Assembly (NCBI RefSeq): GCF_036421915.1
Contig: NZ_JAZGOM010000001.1
Length of the DNA: 64,000 bases
Source of the DNA: Georgenia_A wangjunii
GTDB lineage: Bacteria > Actinomycetota > Actinomycetes > Actinomycetales > Actinomycetaceae
Reading direction: 5' to 3' (one strand)
Positions 10,548 to 19,188 of this stretch are shown here, in pieces. The first letter of the stretch is position 1; the number at the start of each line of letters is the position of its first letter. The notes beneath the pieces are model-generated. The model did not search any database. It saw only the letters and a list, made by a program, of their open reading frames with translations, and was not told the origin of the DNA. The translations under genes were made by a program, and so were the position numbers.

Positions 10548-11384
10548 GTGTCGGAACCGGAGGACAAGCGCGGGCTCGCCGCGCCGAGAGGCGCAGAGGT
10601 GGGCCCGGCGGTCGACGACCGTCCAGTGCGCGCTCCTGCACGCCGCGCCAGCGTCGGGGTGGCGGCCGTGTGCGCGATGGCGGGGCTGCTCCTCGCGACG
10701 AACGCGTCGCTCTTCGCCGCCGACGACGACCGCCACCCCGAGAACCTCGTCCAGCTCGCACGCGCCGAGACCGAGCGGCTCGAGGAGGTCGAGGCGGAGG
10801 TGGCGGCGCTTCGCACCCGCGTGCGTGACGTCGTCGACGCCCAGCCGCCAGCGGTGCCGAGCGACGTCATCGCCGGTGAGCTCACCTCCCACGCGTCCGG
10901 GCGCAACGCCGTGACGGGCCCCGGGCTGGTCGTCGAGATGTGGGACGCCCCGCCGCCGCCGGACTTCCAGGAGCGCGGGCTGCACGTCGACGACCTCGTC
11001 GTCCACCAGCAAGACCTCGAGGCAGTCATCAACGCCCTGTGGGCCGGTGGTGCCGAGGCCATGACGATCCAGGGCCAGCGCATCGTCTCGACGTCGTCCG
11101 TGCGTTGCGTCGGAAACGTCCTGCTCCTCCACGGCCGGCACTACTCCCCGCCGTACCGCGTCGCCGCGATCGGGGACCCGGATGCGCTCGAGAACGCCCT
11201 CATGGACTCGCCCGGCGTCGAGATCTACCTCCAGTACGTCGAGGCGGTCAACCTCGGGTGGTCCGTGACGGAGCGCGCGAGCATCGAGATGCCCGCGTAC
11301 GAGGGCAGCCTGCGTCTGGAGTACGCGACGGTGCCGGTGGCTTACGCTGGTGCCGACGCCGGTAACGACGCAGGGGAGCCTTGA
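10548..11384 (+). CDS. DUF881 family membrane-anchored protein
   Basis: 278 residues. An N-terminal cytoplasmic stretch and one membrane segment (VGVAAVCAMAGLLLATNASLF, about 36-56) are followed by a coiled-coil region (LARAETERLEEVEAEVAALRTRV) and the DUF881 extracytoplasmic domain, with GPGLVVEMWDAP, VVHQQDLEAVINALWAGGAEAM and YLQYVEAVNLGW. DUF881 genes typically sit near crgA and sortase genes in actinobacteria. A structural role at the division site is suspected, but biochemical function is not established to my knowledge. GTG start after AAGGAGGCG. The stop overlaps the sortase start (TGATG). Confidence 0.88.
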   Translation: MSEPEDKRGLAAPRGAEVGPAVDDRPVRAPARRASVGVAAVCAMAGLLLATNASLFAADDDRHPENLVQLARAETERLEEVEAEVAALRTRVRDVVDAQPPAVPSDVIAGELTSHASGRNAVTGPGLVVEMWDAPPPPDFQERGLHVDDLVVHQQDLEAVINALWAGGAEAMTIQGQRIVSTSSVRCVGNVLLLHGRHYSPPYRVAAIGDPDALENALMDSPGVEIYLQYVEAVNLGWSVTERASIEMPAYEGSLRLEYATVPVAYAGADAGNDAGEP

Positions 11385-12193
11385 TGGCGACGACCGAGAT
11401 GAGCACGGCAGCCGGGACGCCGTACGACGGCGGCGGACCGTACGCCGACCCGCCGCGGCGGGCCCGCCAGGAGCGCCCGCGTCGCGGGTTCTTCTCCACG
11501 CTCGTCGGCGTCCTCGGCGAGCTCATGATCACCGTGGGCGTCCTCCTCGGCCTCTTCGTCGTCTGGCAGCTGTGGTGGACGGACGTCGAGGCGCAGGGCT
11601 ACCAGGCTGAGGTCGCGGAGGAGTGGCAGGGCTCGGAGAGCTACGTCAAGGCCCCGACGTCGCCGGGCGAGGAGCGCACGGACGCCCCGCCCATCCCCGA
11701 CGCCGTCGGCACGGGCGAGGTCATGGGCAAGCTCCACATCCCGCGGCTCGGTTCCGGCTACGGCCCGTACACCATCGCCAACGGCGTCGGCCTCGCCGAC
11801 GTGCTCAACCGCGGCTACATCGGGCACTACCCCGACACCCAGCTGCCCGGCGAGATCGGCAACTTTGCGACGGCGGCCCACCGCCAGTCCTACGGGGCGC
11901 CGTACAAGGAGATCGAGCAGATCGTCGAGGGCGACTCGCTCATCGTCGAGACGAACGACGCCTACCTCGTCTACACGGTGACGAGCCACGAGATCGTCGA
12001 CCCGAGCCAGATCGAGGTCATCGCGCCCGTGCCGAACGAGCCGGGCGTCGTGCCTACGGAGCGGATGATCACGCTGACGACGTGCCACCCCCTGTTCTCC
12101 GCGGCCGAGCGCTGGATCACGTACGGCGTCTTCGACCACTGGGTCGACAAGGGCAGCGGCATGCCCGCCGAGCTCCTCGAGGAGGGTGCCTGA
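11384..12193 (+). CDS. Class E sortase
   Basis: Membrane transpeptidase that anchors sorted proteins to peptidoglycan. The 269-residue protein has an N-terminal membrane segment (LGELMITVGVLLGLFVVWQLWW, about 40-62) and the sortase beta-barrel. Catalytic residues are His166 (TAAHRQSYG), Cys234 (TLTTCHP) and Arg243 (AAERW). The ATG at 11384 is preferred over the TTG one codon earlier because GGGGAG is properly spaced and the TGATG overlap couples it to the DUF881 gene. Class E sortases replace class A housekeeping sortases in many GC-rich actinobacteria and often recognise LAXTG-like signals. No substrate gene is seen nearby. Confidence 0.92.
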   Translation: MATTEMSTAAGTPYDGGGPYADPPRRARQERPRRGFFSTLVGVLGELMITVGVLLGLFVVWQLWWTDVEAQGYQAEVAEEWQGSESYVKAPTSPGEERTDAPPIPDAVGTGEVMGKLHIPRLGSGYGPYTIANGVGLADVLNRGYIGHYPDTQLPGEIGNFATAAHRQSYGAPYKEIEQIVEGDSLIVETNDAYLVYTVTSHEIVDPSQIEVIAPVPNEPGVVPTERMITLTTCHPLFSAAERWITYGVFDHWVDKGSGMPAELLEEGA

Positions 12194-12363
12194 TGTACGG
12201 ACTCGTCTGGCGAGTGCTTCCCGGACCGGTGTGGTTCCGCGCGATGCTCGCGCTCGCCCTCATCGTGGGCGTCGTCTACGTCTGCTTCACGTGGCTCTTC
12301 CCGGAGATCGCGCCGTACATGCCGTTCAACGAGATGACCCTCGAGGAGACCGGTGAGCGGTAG
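12193..12363 (+). CDS. Small membrane protein between sortase and pabA-like gene
   Basis: Open frame of 56 codons whose ATG overlaps the sortase stop (TGATG) and whose 3' end overlaps the next gene by 11 nt. The product MYGLVWRVLPGPVWFRAMLA continues into one hydrophobic helix (about 15-40), then PEIAPYMPFNEMTLEETGE. The double overlap and the clean hydrophobic helix argue that it is real. Short proteins of this layout sit between sortase and glutamine amidotransferase genes in related actinobacteria. Function unknown; it may assist the sortase. Confidence 0.75.
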   Translation: MYGLVWRVLPGPVWFRAMLALALIVGVVYVCFTWLFPEIAPYMPFNEMTLEETGER

Positions 12364-12979
12364 CTCGATCCTCGTCGTCGACAACTACGACAGCTTCGTG
12401 TGGACGATCGTCGGGTACCTCCAGCAGCTCGGTGCCCGCACGACCGTCGTGCGCAACGACGACGTGCCGGCCGACACGAGCGCCTTCGACGGCGTGCTCA
12501 TCTCCCCCGGGCCGGGGACGCCGAAGGAAGCGGGCGCCAGCATGGAGCTCATCGAGCGCTGCGCGAGCGACGGCCGGCCCATGCTCGGCGTGTGCCTCGG
12601 GCACCAGGCGCTCGGTGAGGTGTTCGGAGCGGTCGTCACGCACGCCCCCGAGCTCATGCACGGCAAGACGTCTCTCGTCGAGCACGACGGGAGCGGCGTC
12701 TTCGCGAGCCTGCCCACGCCCTTCACCGCGACGCGCTACCACTCACTCGCCGTCGTGACCGAGAGCGTGCCCGACGAGCTCGAGGTGACCGCCGCGACGG
12801 CCTCAGGGATCGTCATGGGGCTCGCGCACCGCTCGCTCCCGCTCCACGGCGTCCAGTTCCACCCCGAGGCGGTGCTGAGCGAGCACGGCCACCGGCTGTT
12901 CGCCAACTGGCTCGCGCTCACGGGCGACGGCGGTGCCCCGGCCCGCAGCGAGGGCATGGCCCCGCTCGTCCGCGCCTAG
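12353..12979 (+). CDS. pabA: Glutamine amidotransferase, anthranilate/aminodeoxychorismate synthase component II
   Basis: Class I glutaminase subunit of 208 residues that supplies ammonia to a chorismate-using partner. Motifs: ILVVDNYDSF at the N-terminus, oxyanion SPGPGTP, nucleophile Cys81 in GVCLGHQALGE, and the His-Glu pair in GVQFHPEAVLSEHG. The GTG start overlaps the small membrane-protein gene by 11 nt. Whether it serves p-aminobenzoate/folate (PabA) or tryptophan (TrpG) cannot be decided from sequence, and no component I gene is nearby. In M. tuberculosis the homologue in this same locus is named trpG, so the symbol is tentative. It converges with pknB. Confidence 0.85.
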   Translation: MSGSSILVVDNYDSFVWTIVGYLQQLGARTTVVRNDDVPADTSAFDGVLISPGPGTPKEAGASMELIERCASDGRPMLGVCLGHQALGEVFGAVVTHAPELMHGKTSLVEHDGSGVFASLPTPFTATRYHSLAVVTESVPDELEVTAATASGIVMGLAHRSLPLHGVQFHPEAVLSEHGHRLFANWLALTGDGGAPARSEGMAPLVRA

Positions 12980-13026
12980 GTCAGCGTTCGGCGGAGGGCA
13001 CCGCGTGGTGGCCCCCGGTCACCACG

Positions 13027-14952
13027 TCAGCCGTTGCCGTTGCCGCGGCCGTTGCCGTTCCCGTTGCCGTTCCCGTTGCCGCCTCCGCTGTTGTTGCCCG
13101 GTCCCGCGTTCGGGTTGCCGGAGCTGCTCCGTCCCTGGGCACCGGGCGACTCGCCGTCGGCCGGCGGCGCGGGCTCCTCGCTGCCGTCGCCGTCGTCCGC
13201 GGGCGGTTCCTCGGTGGCGGGCTCGGTCGGCTCCGGCTCGACGGGCGGTGCCTCGATCGCGACCGTGAGCAGGATCGTCGTGAAGCGCGGCACGGGGCCC
13301 GTCCGGTCCTGCGCGAGGACCGTGCCGGGCTCGGCGTCGCCCGAGGGCACCTCCTCGACGCGGGTGCTCAGGGTGTTGTCGCGGAGCTGAGTCTCGGCGT
13401 CGGCGAGGGGGACACCGACGACGTCGGGCACGTCGACGTTGCCCGACGCGAGGTTGAGCGTGATGACGGTGTCCGGGCTGACGGACTCCCCGATGGCCGG
13501 TTCCGTGCTGGCGACGCGGTCGGCCTCCCACGCGGGCGTGTTGACCGTCGCCGTGCGGATCTCCGTGAGGCCCTCCTCCTCGAGCCGGTCGCGCGCCTGG
13601 TCCTGGCTCATGCCCTCGACGTCGGGCACCTGGACGGAGTCCGGGCCGGCGGAGAACCGGACCGTGACGGTCTCACCCGTCTCGACCTCCTCGCCGACGG
13701 CGGGCGCGGAGCTGACGAACAGTCCCTCCTCGACCGTGTCGGACGGCTCTGGCTCGCCGATGGCGAAGACGAGCTCGGCGTCCTCGACGGCCTGCCTGGC
13801 CTCGGTCTGGTCCATCCCCTCGAGCGGGGGGACCTGGACCGTCGTGACCTCGGGCTGCTCGTTGTCCTCCCCGGTGATGAAGAGGTAACCGATACCGATC
13901 GCGGCGGCGAGGCCGACGAGCACGAGGAGCCATATCCACCACGTCGAGCGCTTCTCGTCCTCCGGGGGCACCGCGGCGGTCGTCGCGGTGCGCGTCGTGG
14001 CCGTGCCGAGCGGCTCACGGCTCGCGGGCAGGACCGACGTGGTCGCGGCGGGCGCTGCCGGCCACGCCCCCACGGCGGGCGCGTGGACCGTCCCGCCGCG
14101 GACGGCGGCCTCGAGGTCGGCGCGCATGGCGGCGGCGTCGGGGTAGCGCTCCTCGCGGTCCTTGGCGAGGGCCTTGAGGACGACCCGGTCGAGCGACTCG
14201 GGGATGTCGGGTGCGACGTCGCTCGGCGCCCGGGGGATCTCCCGCACGTGCTGGTAGGCGACGGCGACGGCCGAGTCCCCGCTGAACGGGGGCTGGCCGG
14301 TGAGGAGCTCGAAGAGGAGGCAACCGGTGGAGTAGAGGTCGGAGCGGGCGTCGACCACCTCGCCGCGGGCCTGCTCCGGCGAGAGGTACTGAGCCGTGCC
14401 GACGACGGAGTGCGTCTGCGTCATCGTCGCGGCGGAGTCCGCCATGGCCCGCGCGATGCCGAAGTCCATGACCTTGACGGCCCCGGTGGGGGTGAGCATG
14501 ACGTTCCCGGGCTTGATGTCCCGGTGGACGATCCCCTCCCGGTGCGAGTACTCGAGCGCGCCGAGGATGCCGGCGACGATCTCGACCGCCTCGTCGATCG
14601 GCACGGGCGTGCCGTCGGTGAGGAGGGAGCGCACGGTGTGGCCCTCGACGTACTCCATGACGATGAACGGGACGTGAGCCGGCTGGCCGGCGGAGTTGAT
14701 GACCTCGTCGTCCCCCGTGTCGTACACGGAGACGACCGCGGGGTGGTTGAGCGCCGCGGCGGACTGGGCCTCCCGCCGGAAGCGGGCCTGGAAGGTGGGG
14801 TCGCGCGCGAGGTCCGAGCGCAGCACCTTGATGGCGACCGTCCGGGAGAGCCGGCGGTCGTAACCGATGTGGACCTCGGCCATCCCGCCGCGCCCGATGA
14901 GGTCACCGACCTCGTAGCGTCCACCCAGCACGCGCGGTACCTCGTCCACCAC
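13027..14952 (-). CDS. pknB: Serine/threonine protein kinase PknB with three or more PASTA domains
   Basis: Transmembrane Ser/Thr kinase of 641 residues that couples cell-wall fragments to control of growth and division. The kinase domain (about 12-275) has the glycine loop GRGGMAEV, Lys42 in AIKVL, catalytic HRDIKPGN (Asp145), DFG at 163-165 and an activation loop with Thr176/178/180. A juxtamembrane stretch precedes the membrane helix (about 337-360). Extracellular PASTA units follow, recognisable as VQVPPLEGMDQTEAR, VQVPDVEGMSQDQAR and VDVPDVVGVPLADAE. The C-terminus is Pro/Glu-rich, then a Gly-Asn repeat. The GTG start overlaps the pknA stop by 1 nt (TAGTG). Confidence 0.96.
   Translation of the reverse strand: MVDEVPRVLGGRYEVGDLIGRGGMAEVHIGYDRRLSRTVAIKVLRSDLARDPTFQARFRREAQSAAALNHPAVVSVYDTGDDEVINSAGQPAHVPFIVMEYVEGHTVRSLLTDGTPVPIDEAVEIVAGILGALEYSHREGIVHRDIKPGNVMLTPTGAVKVMDFGIARAMADSAATMTQTHSVVGTAQYLSPEQARGEVVDARSDLYSTGCLLFELLTGQPPFSGDSAVAVAYQHVREIPRAPSDVAPDIPESLDRVVLKALAKDREERYPDAAAMRADLEAAVRGGTVHAPAVGAWPAAPAATTSVLPASREPLGTATTRTATTAAVPPEDEKRSTWWIWLLVLVGLAAAIGIGYLFITGEDNEQPEVTTVQVPPLEGMDQTEARQAVEDAELVFAIGEPEPSDTVEEGLFVSSAPAVGEEVETGETVTVRFSAGPDSVQVPDVEGMSQDQARDRLEEEGLTEIRTATVNTPAWEADRVASTEPAIGESVSPDTVITLNLASGNVDVPDVVGVPLADAETQLRDNTLSTRVEEVPSGDAEPGTVLAQDRTGPVPRFTTILLTVAIEAPPVEPEPTEPATEEPPADDGDGSEEPAPPADGESPGAQGRSSSGNPNAGPGNNSGGGNGNGNGNGNGRGNGNG
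13030..13098 (-). repeat. Hexanucleotide repeat encoding a Gly-Asn tail
   Basis: The extreme 3' end of pknB is built from imperfect 6-nt units, read CCGTTG / CCGTTC on the plus strand, that encode alternating Gly-Asn with one Arg. Such a short tandem repeat is prone to slippage and length change between strains. Confidence 0.75.
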
Positions 14953-16277
14953 TAGAAGTCCCTCGCAGTCAGTCGGTCGTCGGTCGTCGCGCCAGCCGTG
15001 GCGGCCGTACCCCCGGAGGGAGGTGTGCCATCACGCAGTGCCAGGGTACCGAGCGCGACGAGGATAAGGATGGTGGCGGCCACGAGGCCGACCGTCACGG
15101 TGACGAGCCACACACGGTCGCTCGCGAGCTCACGCCAGGTCGGGAGGCGCCAGCGCCGCTCCGAACGGCCCGCGCGGCTGCTGCGCGTGCCGCCCGGCCC
15201 GGCGGTTCCCCGACCTGGCGCTCCCGCCGCCGTGGCGCCTCGGCCCCGCCCCTTGGCGGTGCGGCTGGCGGACGCGTCCGCGGCGGGCGAGGCGCTCAGC
15301 GCGCGCGCCGCGAAGAGCATGGGCACGGCGTCCGCCTCGAGCGCCCGGGCGGCGCGCAGACCTGGAACCGTCTCGGACGCGGGCGCCGGGCGCCATGTCC
15401 GGGTGCTCGGGGCGGCTGGCGCCGAGCCGGGCTCTGCGTCCCCGTCCCCCACCGGACCGGCCGGGACGAGGGCGTCCTCGAGCATGCGGGCGAGGGAGGC
15501 GCCGGAGCGGGGCCGGTCCGTCGGGGACTTGGCGAGCATCTGCTCGACGACGGCGCGCACGCGCGCCGGTACGGCGTCGGGCAGGGGTGGGAGGGGCTCG
15601 TTGACGTGCTTGAACGCGATGTCGACCTGCGAGGAGCCTGTGTACGGGCGGCGCCCGGCGAGCGCCTCGTAGGCGATGACCCCGAGGGCGTAGATGTCAC
15701 CAGCGGGCGTGGCCGGGCGGCCCATGGCCTGCTCGGGCGGCAGGTACTGCGCGGTGCCCATGACCGTGCCGGCGGCTGTGATCGGCTCCTGGCCCTGCCC
15801 GAGCGAGATGCCGAAGTCGGTGATCTTCACGAGCCCGGAGCCGGTGAGGAGGATGTTCGAGGGCTTGACGTCGCGGTGGACGACACCGCCGACGTGCGCG
15901 GCGTGCAGCCCGCGGGCGACCTGCGCGAGGACGGGCACGAGCTGCTCGACGGGTACGGACCCCTCCCGCTCGAGGAGCGCGGACATCGGCTCCCCGTGGA
16001 CGAGCTCCATGACGAGGTACCCGGAGCCCTCCTGCTCGCCGTGGTCGAAGAGCGCCGCGATGTTGGGGTGGGACAGTCCCGCAGCGTTGCGCGCCTCGCT
16101 GCGCAGGCGGGCGAGGAACGTCGTGCTCCCGGTGAACTCCTCGCGCAGGACCTTGGCCGCGACCATCCGTCCCAGCGGCGCGTCCCACGCGCTCCACACC
16201 TCGCCCATGCCGCCGACTGCGATGCGTTCCCGAAGCTCGTACCGCCCGCCCAGCACGAGGCCGCTGGCCGGCCTCAC
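14952..16277 (-). CDS. pknA: Serine/threonine protein kinase PknA
   Basis: Membrane Ser/Thr kinase, 441 residues from the GTG at 16277. This start is preferred because it overlaps the pbpA stop (GTGA), while the longer frame to 16424 runs inside pbpA. Kinase landmarks: VGGMGEVW, Lys42 in AAKVL, HRDVKPSN (Asp136), DFGIS and GTAQYLPPEQ. A long Pro/Ala/Arg-rich linker (about 275-385) leads to one membrane helix near the C-terminus (VWLVTVTVGLVAATILILVA). There is no PASTA domain, matching PknA of mycobacteria, which controls cell shape and division with PknB. It is in the coupled unit with pbpA upstream and pknB downstream. Confidence 0.95.
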   Translation of the reverse strand: MRPASGLVLGGRYELRERIAVGGMGEVWSAWDAPLGRMVAAKVLREEFTGSTTFLARLRSEARNAAGLSHPNIAALFDHGEQEGSGYLVMELVHGEPMSALLEREGSVPVEQLVPVLAQVARGLHAAHVGGVVHRDVKPSNILLTGSGLVKITDFGISLGQGQEPITAAGTVMGTAQYLPPEQAMGRPATPAGDIYALGVIAYEALAGRRPYTGSSQVDIAFKHVNEPLPPLPDAVPARVRAVVEQMLAKSPTDRPRSGASLARMLEDALVPAGPVGDGDAEPGSAPAAPSTRTWRPAPASETVPGLRAARALEADAVPMLFAARALSASPAADASASRTAKGRGRGATAAGAPGRGTAGPGGTRSSRAGRSERRWRLPTWRELASDRVWLVTVTVGLVAATILILVALGTLALRDGTPPSGGTAATAGATTDDRLTARDF

Positions 16278-17731
16278 GGGGTCAGCACCGCCTCGAGGAC
16301 GGCGCGGGCGATGGGCGCCGCCGTCGTCCCGCCGGAGGCGAGGTCGCCCTCGCTGCCGCCGTTCTCGACGACGACGGCGACGGCGATACGCGGGTCCTCG
16401 GCCGGGGCGAAGGAGGTGAACCACGCGTGCGGGGAGGCGCCCTCGCCGGCCTGCGCGCTGCCCGTCTTGCCCGCGACGGTGACGCCGGAGATCCGCGCGT
16501 TCGTGCCGGTGCCCTGCTCGACGACGTTGACCATCATCGCGGTGAGCTCCGCGGCCGTCTCCGCCGAGACGGACCGGCCGAGCTCGGACGGCTCCGTCGT
16601 GCCGAGCACGTCGAGGTCCGGTCCCCGCTCGGTGGCGACGAGGTAGGGGCGCATGAGGACGCCGTCGTTGGCGATGGCGGCGGAGACCATGGCCATCTGG
16701 AGGGGGCTGGCGATGACGTCGTACTGCCCGATCGCCGTCATCGCCGTCTGGGCGGCGTCAAGGCCCTCGGGGTAGACCGACGGCGTGACGGTGAGCGGGA
16801 TGTCGAGCTCGCGGCCGAAGCCGAACGCCTCGGCCTGCTCGCGCAGGGCGTCCTCGCCGAGCTCCATCCCCATCGCGGCGAACGGTGTGTTGCACGACTC
16901 CTGGAGGGCGTAGACGAGCGGCACCGTCGGGTTGTCCGTGCAGGGGATCCCGCCCGGGTTGCTGACGACCTGGCTCGACTGCGGCAGCTGGAGCTGGGCC
17001 GGCGCGGGCACCTGGGACTGGCTGTCGTAGTCCCCGCTCTCGAGGAGCGCCGCGGCGACGACGAGCTTGAAGCTCGAGCCCGGCGGGTAGAGGTTGCCGG
17101 CGATCGCACGGTTCGTCAGCGGGTTCCCCGGGTCCGCGAGGAGGGCGTCGTAGGCGGCCTGCGCCTCGGTCCCCGAGTGGACGGCGAGGAGGTTGGGGTC
17201 GTAGCTCGGCTTGGAGACGAGGGCGAGGATCGCGCCGGTCGAGGGGTCGAGGGCGACGACGGCGCCGCGCTGGTCCCCGAGAGCGTCCCAGGCTGCCTGC
17301 TGCGCGGCGGGGTCGATCGTCAGCTCCACCGACCCGCCCTGGGGCTGGCTGCCCGTGACGAGGTCCTGGATGCGCTGGACGAGGAGCGAGTCGTCGGTGC
17401 CGTTGAGGACGGAGTTCGCCTCGGCCTCGAGGCCGGTGAGCGAGCTGAGCGCCGCGGCGAAGTAGCCCGTCACCGGGGCGTAGAGCGGGCCCCCGGTGTA
17501 GGAGCGCAGGTAGCCGTAGACGTCGTCGACCGGGGTCGAGGAGGCGACGGCGTCGCCGGCGACGATGATCGGGCCGCGGTCCCGCCCGAACTCCCGGTAG
17601 ACCGTGCGGACGTTGCGCCCGTCCGCGTTGAGGTCGGGCGCCTGGAAGAACTGCACCGAGGTGGCCGAGGCCATGAGGGCGAGGAACATGAGCGCGACGA
17701 CGGCCGCGAGGCGGCGCACGGGGGTGTTCAT
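16274..17731 (-). CDS. pbpA: Penicillin-binding protein PbpA (class B transpeptidase)
   Basis: Class B PBP of 485 residues that cross-links peptidoglycan. Signal-anchor near residues 5-25 (RRLAAVVALMFLALMASATS), a dimerisation-type domain, then the transpeptidase domain with SxxK at Ser219 (PPGSSFKLV), SxN as SCN (LQESCNTPF) and KTG in VAGKTGSAQ. Starts at the ATG at 17731, which overlaps the rodA stop (ATGA). Extending upstream would run through rodA. It should work with the SEDS glycosyltransferase RodA encoded immediately upstream, and is a likely substrate of PknB, as in M. tuberculosis. Confidence 0.96.
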   Translation of the reverse strand: MNTPVRRLAAVVALMFLALMASATSVQFFQAPDLNADGRNVRTVYREFGRDRGPIIVAGDAVASSTPVDDVYGYLRSYTGGPLYAPVTGYFAAALSSLTGLEAEANSVLNGTDDSLLVQRIQDLVTGSQPQGGSVELTIDPAAQQAAWDALGDQRGAVVALDPSTGAILALVSKPSYDPNLLAVHSGTEAQAAYDALLADPGNPLTNRAIAGNLYPPGSSFKLVVAAALLESGDYDSQSQVPAPAQLQLPQSSQVVSNPGGIPCTDNPTVPLVYALQESCNTPFAAMGMELGEDALREQAEAFGFGRELDIPLTVTPSVYPEGLDAAQTAMTAIGQYDVIASPLQMAMVSAAIANDGVLMRPYLVATERGPDLDVLGTTEPSELGRSVSAETAAELTAMMVNVVEQGTGTNARISGVTVAGKTGSAQAGEGASPHAWFTSFAPAEDPRIAVAVVVENGGSEGDLASGGTTAAPIARAVLEAVLTP

Positions 17732-19188
17732 CGCAGCCTCACCACCTCGGTGGCCGAGGAGTCGTCCCCGGCGGGCGAGCCACCGGCGTCGATCCGCACC
17801 GCGGCGCCGTCGCCGCCCGCCAGAGGGCCGATGGGCAGCTGGTCGGGGAGCGGGCCCGGGCGCCGGGCGCTGTCGGAGATCCGCAGGAGGAGCGCGACGA
17901 TCATCCAGTTGATGAGGAGCGAGGAGCCGCCCTGGGCGAGGAACGGCATCGTCAGGCCGGTGAGGGGGATGAGGCGCGTGATCCCGCCGACGACGACGAA
18001 GCACTGGAAGGCGACGACGAACGCGAGGCCCGAGGCGAGGAGCTTGCCGAAGCCGTCCCGGACGCCGATCGCCGTGCGCATGCCCCGCTCGGCGAGGAGG
18101 AGGTAGCACACGAGGATGGCGAGGAGGCCCGTGAGCCCGAGCTCCTCGGCGAGGGAGGCGACGATGAAGTCCGAGTTCGCGAAGGGCACGACGTCGGGGC
18201 GTCCCTCACCCCAGCCGGTGCCCATGAGGCCCCCGCTCGCCATGCCGAACAAGCCCTGGACCACCTGGTAGGAGCCACCCGGGCTCCGGTTGTAGACCTC
18301 GGGGGAGAGGGCGTCGAGCCAGACGTCGAAGCGGGCGCTCACGTGGGGGAAGGCGGTCGCCGCGAGCGCGGCCCCGCCGCCGAAGAGGAGGAGCCCGATG
18401 ATGACCCAGCTGAGCCGCTCGGTGGCGACGTAGAGCATGGCGACGAAGAGGGCGAAGAAGAGGAGCGCGGCGCCGAGGTCACGCTGGAAGACGAGGACGA
18501 CGAGCGCGACGGCCCACGCGAGGAGGATGGGGCCGAGGTGGCGCAGGCGGGGCAGCTGGAGCCCGAGGAACCGGGGCCCGGCGAGCGCGAGGTTGTCGCG
18601 CTGGGTGACGAGGTAGCCGGCGAAGAAGATCGCGAGCATGATCTTGGCGAGCTCGGCCGGCTGGAACGACATCGGGCCGAGGCTGATCCAGATCCGGGCG
18701 CCGTTGATCTCCGCGCCCAGCCCCGGCACGAGGGGCAGGAGAAGGAGGACGAGCCCGGCGACCATCGCCGTGTAGGTGTAGCGGCGCAGCGTGCGGTGGT
18801 CCCGCAGGACGATGAGCACCGCGAGGGCGGCGACGGCGCCGACGGCGGTCCACATGACCTGGCGGTCCGCGAAGCCGGACGGCCGCCCGGCGGCGTCGTA
18901 GGCCTGGTCGAGCCGGTAGATCATCGCGAGGCCGATGCCGTTGAGCGCGACGACGACGGGGAGGATGACGGGGTCCGCGTAGGACGCGCGCCAGCGCAGC
19001 ACGACGTGGGTGCCGAGCGCGAGGACGGCGAGCGCCCCGCCATGGGTGAGCATGCCGGTGGGCAGCTCCCCGGTCGTCGCCAGGCCGACCTGCGCGTAGG
19101 CGTACAGGCCCACGCCGAGCGCGAGCAGGACGAGGAGGAGCTCGATGCCGCGGCCGGGACGGGCGCGCTGCTGGGTGATCGTCACCAT
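17728..19188 (-). CDS. rodA: SEDS peptidoglycan glycosyltransferase, RodA/FtsW family
   Basis: Polytopic lipid-II polymerase of 486 residues with about 10-12 membrane helices. SEDS signatures include NGARIWISLGPMSFQPAE, FQRDLGAALLFF, GGLMGTGWGEG, the NSDFIVASLAEELG loop and the C-terminal MPFLAQGGSSLL. Pairs with PbpA to form a SEDS-bPBP synthase. The last 60 residues are a disordered Gly/Asp/Ala tail. ATG start overlaps the pstP stop (ATGA). RodA rather than FtsW is favoured because it lies in the pknA/pbpA locus, where the mycobacterial counterpart is rodA. Confidence 0.94.
   Translation of the reverse strand: MVTITQQRARPGRGIELLLVLLALGVGLYAYAQVGLATTGELPTGMLTHGGALAVLALGTHVVLRWRASYADPVILPVVVALNGIGLAMIYRLDQAYDAAGRPSGFADRQVMWTAVGAVAALAVLIVLRDHRTLRRYTYTAMVAGLVLLLLPLVPGLGAEINGARIWISLGPMSFQPAELAKIMLAIFFAGYLVTQRDNLALAGPRFLGLQLPRLRHLGPILLAWAVALVVLVFQRDLGAALLFFALFVAMLYVATERLSWVIIGLLLFGGGAALAATAFPHVSARFDVWLDALSPEVYNRSPGGSYQVVQGLFGMASGGLMGTGWGEGRPDVVPFANSDFIVASLAEELGLTGLLAILVCYLLLAERGMRTAIGVRDGFGKLLASGLAFVVAFQCFVVVGGITRLIPLTGLTMPFLAQGGSSLLINWMIVALLLRISDSARRPGPLPDQLPIGPLAGGDGAAVRIDAGGSPAGDDSSATEVVRLR

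Noticed and set aside
16277..16424. Longer pknA reading upstream of the GTG at 16277
   Set aside because: The extension lies within pbpA and is Arg-rich. The GTGA overlap and the conserved kinase start support the shorter form.
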